DNA of 64,000 bases from Progne subis subis (taxonomy: Eukaryota > Chordata > Aves > Passeriformes > Hirundinidae). The stretch covers positions 5,277,058 through 5,341,057 of the forward strand of contig JAKJHU010000030.1 of assembly GCA_022316685.1 (NCBI GenBank), read 5' to 3'. How positions within the stretch are numbered: position 1 is the first letter of the stretch; each line of letters begins with the position of its first letter. A model generated the notes under the pieces. The model was not told the DNA's origin and searched no databases. It saw only the letters and a list, made by a program, of their open reading frames with translations. Shown here piece after piece: positions 35,034 through 47,624 of this stretch. The translations under genes were made by a program, and so were the position numbers.

Positions 35034-38000
35034 TGCCTACTCCTCTGTGAGGACTGTTGGAGATATTTTCCTTAGGCAAATTTCTGCTGCCCATGTACCA
35101 CACACCAGGGCTTTAAATTATCCCCCTAAGCCTGGAGCCTTTAGCATCAGGCAGAGGAAGGATTGGTCTGTCAGTCAGAGATAGGGGTAAGAGAAAAGGC
35201 TCAGAGAGGGAGAGAGCAGCCACAAAGCTCAAGAGAAGGCTTAAGTTAATGAAGACATTGCTATTTAAAGTCAGTGGTGAACACAATCCCTGGCAGAGGA
35301 TTTATTTGAGCCAGGTCAAACTAAGATTGGGGTGAGGCAGACCAGGTACTCTGCCAGCAGATGGGAATCCTCAGCTTGTGCTGGGGTGCCCTCTCCTTAG
35401 TTCCAGCCACCAGTGTGCTGGCATCCACCTACTACCACCTTCACCTTCATGCTTGATGCTCCTGCAACCAGGAATTCACGCTGTTAAAACAAAGCCAATG
35501 ACCTATGGCCTGGCGCAGACCCTTGCACTATGAGGGAAATGTCTCTGCTGCCTTTAAGCCCCCCAGGAGAGGGGTAAAGCACCTGCACTGTGTTAGACAG
35601 GATGCCTATCTTGCCCTCCATCTAGGGCCAGCAGTATTGCCCAGGCTGCAAAATCACAACCCGTCATAATACCTAGAATAGCATAGCATACCACAGAATA
35701 AAATAGCCCAAGAATGACCCAAAATAACCCAAAATAACCCAAAATAACCCAAGCTCTAAGCAGTCACATCAAGATCCAGACTATACACACAGATTTGAAC
35801 CCACAGTTAGACTTTCCATGCCAAGTGACCAACTGTTAATAGCAATTAGCAAAATCTACTTCCTGTTGAGATGAGGCAGCCAGACAGTGGTAGGGATCAT
35901 TTTAAAATCTCTTAAGTCTTTGCTGTAACTCACCAGGAGCTAAGTAAGCCTTTCTCTCCACAGCACATTCACCTTGGAGGGAGGTTTAAGGAGAGGACTG
36001 CAAAAGGGACTGCTTTTCCCTGCCTACCCCTCAGCAAAAGCTAAACCTGAGGCTGATGCTCAGCAGGTATCCTTCTTCCTGCTCCAAAGAGCTGAACCAA
36101 TGGCATCTCCTACCTGCAAACAAAACTGCCCAGGGCAGCCTGAACTTGGGTGGTAGAGCTCTTTCTTCTTGCATAGATTCACCTGACATAATTAAAATAC
36201 TGTAAAATCCCCCAAAAACATAATAGACTATAAAAGTTTACACATTAAGCCCAGGTGGAGTTGCCAAGCCCTTCTCAAGGACGAAAACACCATTTGCTCC
36301 AGGAGCCAGTAGAGCAGCAGAGTCACTGCAAGGAGGACGGTTACAAACCACACATTGACTTTTGCAGCAGGAGAACACCAAACCCATCCTGTTTAAGGAT
36401 GAGATCTGTGATCCTCCAGAGCATGGCACATACAGTTGCAAATAAAGGTCTCAGTGCTAATTATTAGCATTTAAACAGGCTGCTGAGCAGGTTTAATACA
36501 GGGGAGAGAAGAATAGAGGAAGGGACTTCTGCTGCCCCCATGTCTCCATGGAGCTTAGCAGCACCGGTGCAGTTCACGAGTCCACATTCTGCAGTGCTGT
36601 CTGGGGTTGGGTTAGGATCAGGCTCCTTTCATCTGCCAGTCATGGTTGTAAATGCCTGTATTATCTTGTGCCCCTGAATTACAATAGCCTATGCCTCAGA
36701 GATTTCCAGGGGAAGAGCAAGATGTCACACAGAAATGAGTTTTTAAGAAATATGGATTCCCTTAGAGATACTTGCCTACAGGATTAGAAGCACCAGCACC
36801 ATTACAAGGGGAGCTCAAGAAAAGCTTAAACATTAATTGTTTTAAAAAATATCTGTTAGTAGGCCACTGGGGAATTCTCACTAAACTTTATAGCCATGAT
36901 GGTCCCCAGGCTTTCTGTATGGAGAGCTCCTGAAAATACCCCCAACTTCTCATCCTTCACCAGCTCCCCAGCAGAGCCCATGTAGCATTGCCAGCTAATG
37001 CATAGCCCCTATGCTAAGAACTCAGGAGGTGATTAAATCAATTTGCAAACAAAAACCTATCCTGGATGTCATCCTAAATGCTGAGGAATTCCTAGAGGTA
37101 AGTGCAAGGTTGAATATAAATTTAAATGTTGGAGAGGCAGAAAAACAAAAAGAAGTGAGCTGAAATCAGAACAGGGAAGAGACAAGGACCTCAGCAAATG
37201 ACTTTGCTGTGTTGGATATCCAGAAGAGACACTGTTCCACCGACTGCCCTTGAACCTTTAAGGTCATGAAGAGCCCTTCTTCTCCATCACCCTCCAAGCT
37301 GAGCACCAGCTGTGCCTTCCTCCTTGCTCTGACAGCAGGGTGGTTTAATTTTACACTGAGGAGTCAGATATGGATTATGAGCTTCTGGCTGAGCATTTCC
37401 CCATGGAGCCAAGCCGAGCAGCTGGTTCAGAGGAGTAGGAAGTGCTGTGGGTGGACGTCTGAGGTGCGGCTGTCATCGGGTGACATGACTAATAATAAGA
37501 AGAGTCCTCCCCTTCTGATTCTCCCAGCAAATTTTGGCTCTCCCAGCCCTCCCACACACGTCTGATGGAACCAGCTCAGGATGCCACACAGCAGTGCTGC
37601 CTGCTGCCCCTGAGCCAGGCCAGAGACTGCAGCTGACAGGGTGCTACTGTTCTGGTGAGCTGGTTCACGAGCCTGCACAGCACTCCCATCACGAGGAGAC
37701 AAAAATGAGCAAGAGGAGCCAGCTGTGATAGTGCATGACCAAACTGTTACGAGGCTGAAGGAAACTCAGTTTTAAGTCCCTGTGGTACCTGCACCAGAGC
37801 AAGTATTGAAGCTCAGCATTCTGCCCATCAGGCTTGTGCTGCCCATCCAATGCAGCAACTCTGCTCACCCACAGCAGGGACATAGACAGAAGTCTGACAC
37901 CTCCCCAGGCAGAACTTCAATCCATCCCTAGTGTTAAAATGCCAGCTGGATGGAAAGGCTGAAAGCTCATTTCCCAAGAAAATCCCCAGCACTATGTTAT

Positions 38001-39453
38001 GGACAAGCAAGGTCGAGGAAATATTTTCTGGTGCCCCAATTGAAGCTGTGCCCTGTGGTGAAGAAACCCACACGAGGGTTTCCCTCCCTTATCACTGCAT
38101 TGCACTTCCTCCTGGAGTCCTGTAAACCTTGTCTCTGTCTCACTGAGGGGTAGGTCCTACCCTGGAGAGAGATAATGTGCTCCCTCTGGCTGGGCCAGTC
38201 CCACTGATGGGGCTGAAACTGTGAGAGAATGCATGAAAGTGGCTGCAGCTGCTGGGCCAGGGGATGAGACAAGCTGCTGGGGTGGGAAGAGCAAGAGGAA
38301 GGCAAGAGAAAGGCAAGAGAAAGCAGGAGAGTTCACAGATGGCTGGTCTGTCCCAAGGAAGAGCAAAGGTTGATATCATTGAAGTTAAAGTCCAAGGCTG
38401 TTGCTGCCTGTGAAGTCATTCAGGGTGACACCATTCCCACACCAGGCCCTGTGGGAAGCAGGCTGGGACCCAGACACTGGGACACAGGAGCATGACTTCT
38501 CACTGTATGTATGGTTCACTGGCTTTTGTGCCACAATATCACCCCTGTGTCACACATTCCTTCTCCTGGCCCTGCCAGTGTTCACACTGCATTGCAACCT
38601 CCTTCAAATGCATTTACAATGGGAGCAATGGGCCCAGCACAGGGCAGGTGTAAAATGCAAGTGCAAGATCTGCTCACTTTGGGGATGGAGAGGAATGTGT
38701 GGGACAGAAACCAGAGGAGCACCAGGACAGGTGCCTCACTCTCAGCAGCACCAAAATGGAAGTGGGGCAGGAAAGCCAAATGCGTGTTCTCATTTCTCTC
38801 TCCCCTGGCTGCATTTCACCTCTGTCTGTATTTGGAAATAACCAGTGTAATGTTAAAAACATAATGTGCTTCAAAAGAGAAATTTAAGCTATATAAAGCA
38901 ATTTTTACATTGGTATTAGGTTGTGTTCTCTCTCTTTTGTCTATCAATTTCCAAGAGGTACCAATATGAGGCTGTAATTTATATACCTACATATTCAAAG
39001 TTCATGCCTCTGCTACTGCTAAGGGAAGACCAAAAATTCAGGATCAGCTTCTACTGCCTTTAAACTGGAAGAGGGATTCATTCCAGAAGCAGTCTCCATT
39101 ATAAGACAAACTCATCAAAATGCTGTGTGTCTGATTTCTTGAAGTAATAGAATGAATGTAAGCCAGCACAGCAATGGAGACTCCGCTGCTCTAAGAGGAC
39201 AAAGTAGCAACAAAATGTATGCATATCAAAAATATACTGATATTCCAGCACAAGCCATATACCTTCTCTTGTTTTGTCAAGTTTCATTGCCTCCAGAAAT
39301 ATTCCCTCAAAAGAGACATTACTTGTACTTCCGGGTTACATTTCTAAAATGTGAATTGAGAAATCCCTGCATAAATCATCAGTCCAGCCTGCAGGATGAA
39401 AACAGGAGTGCAAATTTAAGGCATGAGATCCCATACCAAATCCAAATCCAGTA
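35034..39453. other. Unassigned non-coding sequence with small tandem repeat
   Basis: No gene or known element recognised. A decamer repeat lies at 35,711-35,753. Donor-like GAGGTAAGT occurs near 37,096 without a matching acceptor and recognisable exon. Open frames around 37,270-38,860 are short and overlap on both strands. Confidence 0.5.
35711..35753. repeat. Decamer tandem repeat (AAAATAACCC)n
   Basis: Three exact copies of AAAATAACCC occupy 35,721-35,750, preceded by one diverged copy. Upstream (35,670-35,710) the sequence is a looser ATAGCATA-type repeat. Confidence 0.9.
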
Positions 39454-39496
39454 TCAAATACCTGATCATTTAATACCTAAATGATCAGGTATTTGA
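39454..39496. repeat. Perfect 19-bp-stem hairpin
   Basis: The left arm TCAAATACCTGATCATTTA (39,454-39,472) and the right arm (39,478-39,496) are exact reverse complements, separated by a 5-base loop ATACC. A 19-bp perfect palindrome with so short a loop is very unlikely by chance in 64 kb. It has no terminator-like T run and is too short for a standard microRNA precursor. It may be a recent inverted duplication by replication slippage or template switching, or a structured regulatory site. Confidence 0.95.
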
Positions 39497-40547
39497 CGAG
39501 CTTTGTTGTTTAAACATTACCAAAGCAGAAGCTGTTCACCAAAGGATCAGGTGGCATCGTACGCTCCCCTGTCAGCCCATTTCAAAGAGACAAGCCATAT
39601 CAGCTCAGTCTGTCCTCCCAGAGATGCCCCCAACACAAGTACCTCTGACTCTTCAAATATCTGATACAAACTCTCATTCACAGGGTGGAGGGCTTGGGAC
39701 ACACCTAGTGTGAAGATCAGCCCTCGCACCCTCTCCCCTGCCATCTGATCTGGACCTGCCTCACTGCACTGCCAGGCACTCCAGTTATGCTTGTGGTTGG
39801 GTCTAATCAAGATAATGAAGCCATTTATGTGGTTAGTGTCCCCCTTGCTAGCTGTGATTTCATCTCTCACGCACAGCATCAGAGCACTGCAGGGCACCAT
39901 GGGGCCCTAACGTCTGAGCTGGGGTGCTCAGAGAAGTACTGAAGACTCACGTTGGCAGAGCTGTGGCTTCAGTCACCACTCAGCCATGGGACCCAGGACC
40001 ATGATGACTCAGAGGAGTCAGGCATGCTGCTTTCTCCCAAGGATGTCACCTTCCCCAGGAGTGCTGAAAACAGGGACTGCTTAAAGCGTGAGGAAGGAGG
40101 TGGCTTAAAACGGTTACTGTGAAAAAACAGAGTAGGCTGCTCTGCATAGCTCTGGGGTTCACGTGGACCTGCAGAGCACTAGAACAGAGTGACAGTGGTT
40201 GGTGCTTTGAGTGGGCTTGTGATGGCCAGGAGATGACCCAGATGTCATAATATATTGCGAGCCACGCATAAGACATAAACAACAGAAGATTTTAAAAAAG
40301 TTTTCTCAATGAAGGTTTAGAGTAGTGTTCTTAGAGGCACTTTATTTACAACACTTGACCATTTTTAACTCATGTTATTAGTATTAACAAACATTAAATT
40401 TTAGAAGGATGAACTTTTAAAAAGAAATAGGAGACTATTTTTTCCATCTAGTCATGATTTTTTTTATTTACACAGCCAAAGTACTTTAGTCATTGGTTCA
40501 TAAAACACAAGGGTCTTCTAACCAATTTAAACTGCGAGATCATCATC
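39497..40547. other. Unassigned non-coding sequence
   Basis: A 117-codon minus-strand frame lies at 39,547-39,900, but its predicted protein resembles no family I recognise. Nothing else stands out. Confidence 0.45.
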
Positions 40548-40676
40548 CCTGCAAGCATTCAAAAGGCACGTGGATGTGGCTCATAGGGATATGGCTTAGT
40601 GGTGACACAGTGGTGTGAGGTTAATGGCTGGACTTGATGACCTTAGAGGTCTTTTCTGACCTTAATGATTCTATGT
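40548..40676 (+). mobile_element. CR1 LINE 3' end fragment
   Basis: This short relic of a CR1 copy contains CACGTGGATGTGGC, then GGACTTGATGACCTTAGAGG, and ends TTAATGATTCTATG, matching the 3' terminus of the CR1 subfamily that carries 'gacttgatgatcttagaggtc'. It appears to be a different subfamily from the copy at 4,822. Confidence 0.9.
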
Positions 40677-42738
40677 GTACCTTTAACAATTCCTAGCACT
40701 GTTATATCCCCCCTTTATGCAAGGCTGGGGGAAGCCATGGATGACCTGGGGAGGTGGAGGGGGCTGTAGTCCCACTGCCCCACCGAGTGACACAGGAGGA
40801 CACGTTGTGGTTGGTGCTAGCAGAGGAGGAGAGGGGCAGCTGCCTTGCAGCATGCACGTGCACACCTCTCTTTCACACTGCCTTCTGCCTCTGTGCTGAG
40901 CCAGTACATCTGGAGTGGTAAGCAGCCAAAATCCCTACTGAAGCCTTTCTGAGCCGAAGGATGCTGCCTCACAAAGCAGGGAAAAGGCCAGCTTGAGGCT
41001 GAGGGCTGGAGGGAAGCAAGGGGCAGTTCTCAAAATGAGTCAGAGAAGGAGTGTGTTTGGAGAGCTATTTGCTGTCCTCATTGGTATTAACATTGTGCCT
41101 AGGAGAATTAAGCATTGTTTTAAGTGACCTATTGGCACAAGAGGCCGGTTTGTGTGGACCTTAGCCACTAGCATCACATCCGCTTTAAGATGTGCCCTTA
41201 AACATAGAAAAAAAGATAAATTCAGGTAAGCAGCCCAAAAGTTTTGGTCAATACAACAGGGAGTGCTCCTCTGTCCATATCCCAGCCACTTTCCTGTCCT
41301 AAGCTGGTGTCAGGTGTCAGAACAGAAAAGATTACTCAGAAAGTTTTCAGGAGTGGGCAAGAAGCATTTTGGATTACTGCAAGGAGCTTCTTCCAGCACA
41401 AACAACACGTAAGTGCTTGTAACAAAACAGAACCAGCAAGTGATGGTGGGAGAAAGGGTGGGAGGCAATCCTGCTGGGGCAGGCACGGATGTTTTGACAG
41501 TATATGAGAGATGATGCCAGGGAAAGGAATGGAATAGCACTGTAGGAGAGGAGGGAAGCTGATGGTAGGCTGGATAGAGAGAGCTGGCATGTTCAAAACA
41601 GCAAGCTAGGAAAACAATCTTAGCAGGATCTGGATGGATATATTGGTGGGGCAATAACCTTGCAATAATTGAGACACATGAAAATCTGAATGAGACTATT
41701 AGAATGGAGAATAGTCAGACAGAAATGTGGGAAAATTGCACTGAAATAATCTGCAAGATGTGAGTATTGCCTGGATATGAGGACATTTAGAGACAGTCAA
41801 CCTGAGGATGCTGCCAAGACTGAAAGTGCAAGGATGAAGATGTATGCCCAATATCTGAGGAAGAGGCAGTTTCAGGGGAGGACCAATATCTCTGTTTTAG
41901 GCATCCTGAACTTGTGTTACTGGCAAGAGTAGAGCTACTACTACTATTAGAGCAAGTAGAAATGAAACAGAAATGCAGTTTTCTATATATCAGCAGTGGA
42001 AAAATCTTCCCAGGGTCAAATTCGTACAAGAGGTATCACTCAGCACTGGTTTCTGGAGTCACTGTATCTCCACCAACTGCACAGGGAAAAGGCCACCTTC
42101 AAAACCAGACTCACCCTGGCAGATAGAAGCCAGACTCACCATACCCTGTGTACCCAAATGCACCATGCAAGGAAGCCTGTCTGTGTCAGTCACAGGTCAG
42201 TCACAAGGACACAACCATTTCTGTAGTTTCCAGGGACACACCTCTAAATCCCGCAGATGGAGATGTGAGTCTGGGGAGAGAAAAGCTCAAGAAGCCAGTA
42301 TTGGTTTTATGTAACCAGTAGCAGGAAACAATCTCCTTTTCCAAGGAAATGAAGGGTCTGTTCCACCTCCATAAGAACAAAGGAGAATGGGAGTCAAATC
42401 TAATTGTACAGCCAACTCAGAAGATCCTGATGTAGGGAAAACCCTACAGTAGAATCAGGGGCAGTGAAAATTCTGAGAGCCTCCAGAGAAATAAATCTTT
42501 CTTCACTCTTCATTTCCCATTGAGATGGATTTCTCTCTAGTCTAGGCTCTGGCCACATTTTTAATTCACAAAATATGATACATACTGCATGCATGATTTC
42601 TTGGGATTGCAAGAAGGCAATTGTCCCCATGCAGCACAAATGAAAAGAGTAATTTTTTTGGCACTTTCCAACCACAATCCCATATTCTCACTGGCTAATG
42701 AAAATAGCCTTAATAACACACTGATTTACCAATAACTG

Positions 42739-42778
42739 ACTTACTGGGACTTACTGGGACTTATTGGGACTTACTGGG
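42739..42778. repeat. Decamer tandem repeat (ACTTACTGGG)4
   Basis: Four consecutive decamers, with one substitution in the third copy (ACTTATTGGG). This is a short, young-looking local duplication. Confidence 0.95.
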
Positions 42779-43866
42779 CAGGGTTGGCTCTAACCATATA
42801 TGTTCTCCAGTACCTGCAAGACAACACACTGCCTTCCTCCATTTCTATGTCAGCTTCACATAGACTGGTGTGGATGATGCATCTCACCAAGGACAGGCAA
42901 GGGAGTGCAGGAGGGTCAATAAATGAACCTCAGCAAGCCCATTTGGAGAGTTGCATAGGGACAGGTTTTGGGAAGATGGCTAGAAGAGTAAAATGGTCCA
43001 GAGCAAGGCAGAAATGTCTCGACAGGTGAGACTTCTATACCTTCTGTATTCCAAATTCAGATGGTGCACAATAAAGCCAGAAAGACCTAGGAGATGTAAA
43101 TCTGTTTGCCAAGACAGAGTGGTGATAAGGCCCCAGGACTGATGGCTGATTTTACACAGAAACTCTTGGTGACACATCTGGTATTCTTAGCAGGAACCAC
43201 CTACTTTCAAGCCTGCCAAAACCAAATACGATTGCTTCACTCTGCATCGGCTGTTCTCCTATACACCAGCATTCACACGGTTTCCTAGAAGATGAACAAG
43301 CCTGTCTCCCTTCCATGTAGCTCCATGTGTTTCAAAGAAGCCAGATAAAATGCACTAAAACCAAAGATCCTAAGTACATTTGGAGCACAAACCTCTTTTG
43401 TTGTGGCTTCAATGGCTTATCTGTGCTGACGTACACAGGGCAGTGTCCTCTGGTTGTGTCCACACCAGGCACACACTGATGGGCAGACTCTGGAGAGCTG
43501 TAGTGTGCTGTTCCCCCAGCTCACTAAGCTGAAAAACCTTGAATGTATAGAGTGGTGAGCACAAGTCATTCAGGGCAACACCTTAAACACTTCAGTCCCA
43601 CATGTGAAGGCCAAGATCTGTCTGCTGTATTCGCACCAAAGCCACTCAGAAAAGCGGAGTAGCGTGTGATACAAAATAATTAACCTAGTACACAGAAATT
43701 CATAAACCTCCTCTCAAAACCTGTATTGCAAGAGTTATCCTTCAAACACTGACAAACTACAGAGTGATTTCCTAGGTGCTATCATACTAATATTTTACAA
43801 TTTCTATTTATTGTGAGGTTTACATAATTGTTCCAGAAAAATATCAATTTATAGCACAACATGCAA

Positions 43867-43893
43867 GGAATGATTTAAAAAAAAAATCATTCC
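43867..43893. repeat. Short hairpin with A7 loop
   Basis: GGAATGATTT and AAATCATTCC are perfect 10-bp reverse complements separated by seven A residues. It is AT-rich, so chance is plausible. Confidence 0.8.
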
Positions 43894-45012
43894 AAAGTCT
43901 CATTCAGCGGAGTTCAAACTGACAGGAATTTTGGATGAGGCACTTCAGCTTGAGAGTATTTTAGTGCATTTAACCTTCCCACAGAATTGTTCATCAACAT
44001 TTTTATCTATTTGTCTCTCACTTCAGCATTTTGGTAATTTTATTGGATACACAAAAAGATCTTTAAGACATATATTAATACCGAATAGTGGCAAATTTCT
44101 TCATAATAACTAAGTACAGCAAGGGTGTTGCACCACATCTTTGGAGTGGTGATGCCTGTGATTGCTTCCTGAATACATACTGCATTTCAAAGGAGTTTGG
44201 CATTTCCAGAACTGTTCTAATCAAGCATACAAGACCACTAACTGGGAAGGGCACAGTGAAAAGAGGCTCTCTGCTGCAGCAGGAGGTGCATATACAGTTT
44301 GCAGAAATGTAGCTAATTTTTAATTTCATCATTTTCAAACCTTTTTGTAACAGTTCCAGTTCACCCAGTCACATACACTGCCCCTGCCACACCCAAACAC
44401 CCCCCCTGCCAGCTACCTTCATCCTATCCAATGATAAATGGTCAAGAAAATACTTTTGTTTACTGAAGTACTTTGTTTCTGGTCTTACAGAGATTTTTTA
44501 TAGTGCTCCCACACATAGTTCAATATTTTATCATCAATGTTTTATCTGGCGCAGGAAATTCAGACAAATGTCTCGGAGGCATCATGGAGCCTCCATAACT
44601 GATATTGGATAGCTGAAATTAGGAGAAGAATGTTATTATTGAGTAGAGAACCCTCTTGTATCATCTCATGTGCCTAACACAGCTTGAATGTTCACAACTG
44701 ATTTCTCTTTTCCAAGTAATCATACATTTTATCAGTCTTCACTGTGACTGCACAATTATCTAAATTTTTAAGAATTAACTGAGAGTCACAGCATATTTCC
44801 AGCTGTTTAGACATATTCCTGAGGTTTTTCCTGAAGACCCACAATTAGGCTGGGGAGCTGACACCCAATACCTCAAAGATTGCCTGAGTACATTTGATAC
44901 TGTTAACACTGCCCAGAATTCTCATTATGAGGTGCCACAGTGAGATGTTTAGAGGAATGGCAGCACTTGTCCATTTGGGCTACAGATTCCCATCCCAGCT
45001 ATTGCAGGCTGA

Positions 45013-45041
45013 TTTTTTTTTTTTTATTTTTTTTTTTTTTT
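45013..45041. repeat. Poly-T tract interrupted by one A
   Basis: Thirteen T, one A and fifteen T. It could be the decayed poly(A) tail of a minus-strand retroposed copy, but the sequence to the right shows no recognisable body. Confidence 0.9.
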
Positions 45042-47591
45042 AAATAAACCCAAGCTATTCTTGCAGTTTCGATATAAATAAGAAAATGACAGAACTGTTT
45101 TCTAGCATTAAAATTTCAAATATTTTTTCCCCTTAAGTCTATTAACAGTCCTGCCCTTCTGGCTGGAGATGTAACTCATCTGGAGGTGGCAGTGTCAACC
45201 CCATAAACTGTGGATTGAGTCCTTCCTATGCGGAGCTCCAAATCCAGGCTGCCTGTAAAACCACACTTGCACATTCTTAGGAAAAGCTGCAAGGTCTCAA
45301 CAGCTAAAGTTTTTCTGGGAGCCTGTCCTAGCTGGGCGGACGCCTGCTCCTGTCTGCTCCCTGTCCCATCCAGATGGAGATGTTGGTGACCTCTCTGGGA
45401 GCATTTCCACAAGTACAGAGAAAAGCAGGAACAGCCAAGCACCTTGGAATCAAGCCCTGAAAAAGGAGCTAGGAGTCTCTTTTTCATGTCTTTTCTGTGA
45501 CCTGAAAACTCCTGAAGGATGGACCTGTCTTGCTGCAGCTGAGGAGGAGCAAGTGCCAGGGCTGGTGAATGAGTGTCAGACAGAGGGAATGGCAGCAGGA
45601 GCAGGAGAGGGAGTGAGCCATTTGCAGCTGAGGATGAAAGGGGATCCTGGAATATCTGGGCAGAGGGATGCAGAACAATGGATGGAGGTAGGGACCATAA
45701 AGGAGATGAGCAGGCTGAAGAGGGAGCCTGGGAGTCAGAGAGATGTGGGGGAGGAGGGACAGATTGAGGAGGAAGGGGCACCATGGGGAAAGCAGGCTTG
45801 GATGCAAAAGTGGAAGGTGGTGAGTGGGAAGGGGTGGACATGGTCTGAGAACTCACTGAAGCAGGTGGAAAGATCTCCTCTCTTTAGAAGAGAGTAAACA
45901 AAAAAATGGTCCCTGTGGGGGAATGCAGAATCTCCAAAATAATGAAGTACAAGCAAGGAGCTATCTAAAGCCGTATCTCCTGACAAAGAATCATCCAAAT
46001 ATATAATGAAAGGGAAGGATATTGAGGAATTAAAGCTCCTGAAATTTTCCTTGTGATGTTAAAGAGAAATTTCCCCTGAAAAGCAGAAGAAAGGAGGGCA
46101 CTGATTGCACAGATCCAGTGCTCCTCATCTGCCTGGCCAAGAGATAAGGAGAAGATAGCATTTGAGAGAGGAGCAAGCATAACTGCAGATGCCCTGGGGC
46201 AGACTAAATGGAGGGAGGGTGATGGGAGTGTGACACATGCCCTGGCACAGGCAGGAGGTCTGAGCTAGCCAGGCAGAGCTCCTCTCTTACCCCAGTGCTG
46301 CTTGCTCCCTCCATGAGATCTCCAATGATTCAGGGCTCCTGGAGTTCCAGGGGTACCCCCAGTGAAGGGGGAGCTCCTGTCAAACTTAGCCCTTTCCTGC
46401 TTACCAAAATCAGGTTGTTGCAAGGCCCTACATCCTCAAAACCCAGGCTGGAATAGCTCCAGAGCCCCTGGAGTTGTGTGGGTTAAGACAGACTTCCCCA
46501 CATGCAGCACATCATGCATGGGAAAACCGTGCAGCTGTAAATGGAAACCATGGTCCCCAGAACTTCTCCTCTCAAGTCCTGCTTCTTCCCACAGTGCCAG
46601 TTCAAAACTGACTGTTAGATATTTCAAACATGAAGAAGATGAAGTGCTTATTTTTTAAAAACATTTTCTGAGAACCCAGTACAATTCCTTCATGCTTGGT
46701 ATACCAACACTCAGATATGGTTTATTCAACTGTATTTGATTGTTGTAATAAAGCTATTTGATGAATGAACATCTGGGTCATGTTAACTCCACCCCAAACT
46801 CTCCAAAAAGAGGGGTGGGATTACTTCTCCAAGATATTGCAAATCTGATGCTATTTCCCAGTCCCCTGAGCAATATCCATGCCTTGTAGCTCCACCTGAT
46901 GCATTGTGGTGTGTCCAGTTTGTCACCAGGCTGTTTGTATCCTTTCCCATCAGCTTATTCTCCAAGACAATTAGAAAATGTCAGACCTCCTCTCATGATA
47001 CCGCTCCCTCAGTCCCGCACTATCCCTCATCTTTGCTGATGGTTTAAAGCCTGGTTACAGTTCCCATAAACTAAATTATTTCCTAGGAGTTAACACTTCC
47101 TTTAAGCAGTAGTCAGAAAATCCTATTAATCATGTCTGTGGCAATCAAAATTCCAGTCAGGGGAAGTAAAACATAATTACTCATTTTCATCAGGCAAGCT
47201 GCTGCCTGGCACCTGAGTTTATTAAGCAGCCAGCAGATCTGATCAGGCCGTGGAAAAAACTCCTACCAGATGTCAGACGGGGGAAAGTAGAAATGTGCTC
47301 AGCTGGTCCTCAGCTTTCTAGAACTCCTCCTTGGCCCTGCTCAGCCTTTCACAAGCAATTTAACACATGCTATCCCAAAGGGTGGCGTGAGATGCAGGTT
47401 GCTTGTGCAGCAGGACAAGGGTTTTTAGCAATAAACACCTCTTTTCTGGCCTCAGAAGGGGCTGGCAGTGCTGTGCTCTTTATCAGACAAAGTCCACCTC
47501 CCTGGTGCAGGTAAAGCAGAGGGGGCAAAATATTCAGGGCAAAAATCTGGCCATTTAGGTCAGTATTTTATGTCAGGTACATTATTAGCTG

Positions 47592-47592
<1 letters not shown>
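45042..47592. other. Unassigned; purine-rich block with long minus-strand frame
   Basis: From about 45,540 to 45,860 the plus strand is GGA/GAG-rich. A 226-codon minus-strand frame (45,176-45,856) crosses it. Its start is proline/serine-rich low complexity and its end has ordinary composition; neither resembles a known protein. I do not call a gene. Confidence 0.4.

Positions 47593-47622
<30 letters not shown>
47593..47622. repeat. Poly-T tract (T30)
   Basis: Thirty uninterrupted T residues, flanked by TTAGCTGC and AGCTTTTG. It is a homopolymer prone to length error; a poly(A) tail of a minus-strand retrocopy is possible but unsupported. Confidence 0.95.

Positions 47623-47624
<2 letters not shown>

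Larger units (their letters stand above)
40677..45012. other. Unassigned non-coding sequence
   Basis: No gene or transposable element recognised. Contains a four-unit decamer repeat (42,739-42,778) and a 10-bp-arm hairpin (43,867-43,893). Several open frames of 60-114 codons overlap on both strands and look random. Confidence 0.5.

Noticed and set aside
34834..35103. Open frames of repeated Gly-Arg-Lys-Glu or Pro-Ser-Phe-Leu
   Set aside because: They are translations of the GGAA/GGGA microsatellite on either strand.
37090..37105. Strong donor-like GAGGTAAGT
   Set aside because: No convincing acceptor and open frame upstream; isolated donor matches are expected by chance in 64 kb. The same applies to GTAAG sites near 3,078, 15,417, 41,226, 41,407 and 47,981.
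39454..39496. microRNA precursor
   Set aside because: The perfect stem is only 19 bp with a 5-base loop; pairing does not continue outside, so it is shorter than a normal pre-miRNA.
46746..46752. AATAAA as the 3' end of a plus-strand transcript
   Set aside because: The hexamer is common in AT-rich DNA and no upstream exon chain could be recognised.
45013..47622. Processed pseudogene between the poly-T tracts
   Set aside because: No body with homology to a known gene, no AATAAA next to the tail and no target-site duplication were seen at either tract.
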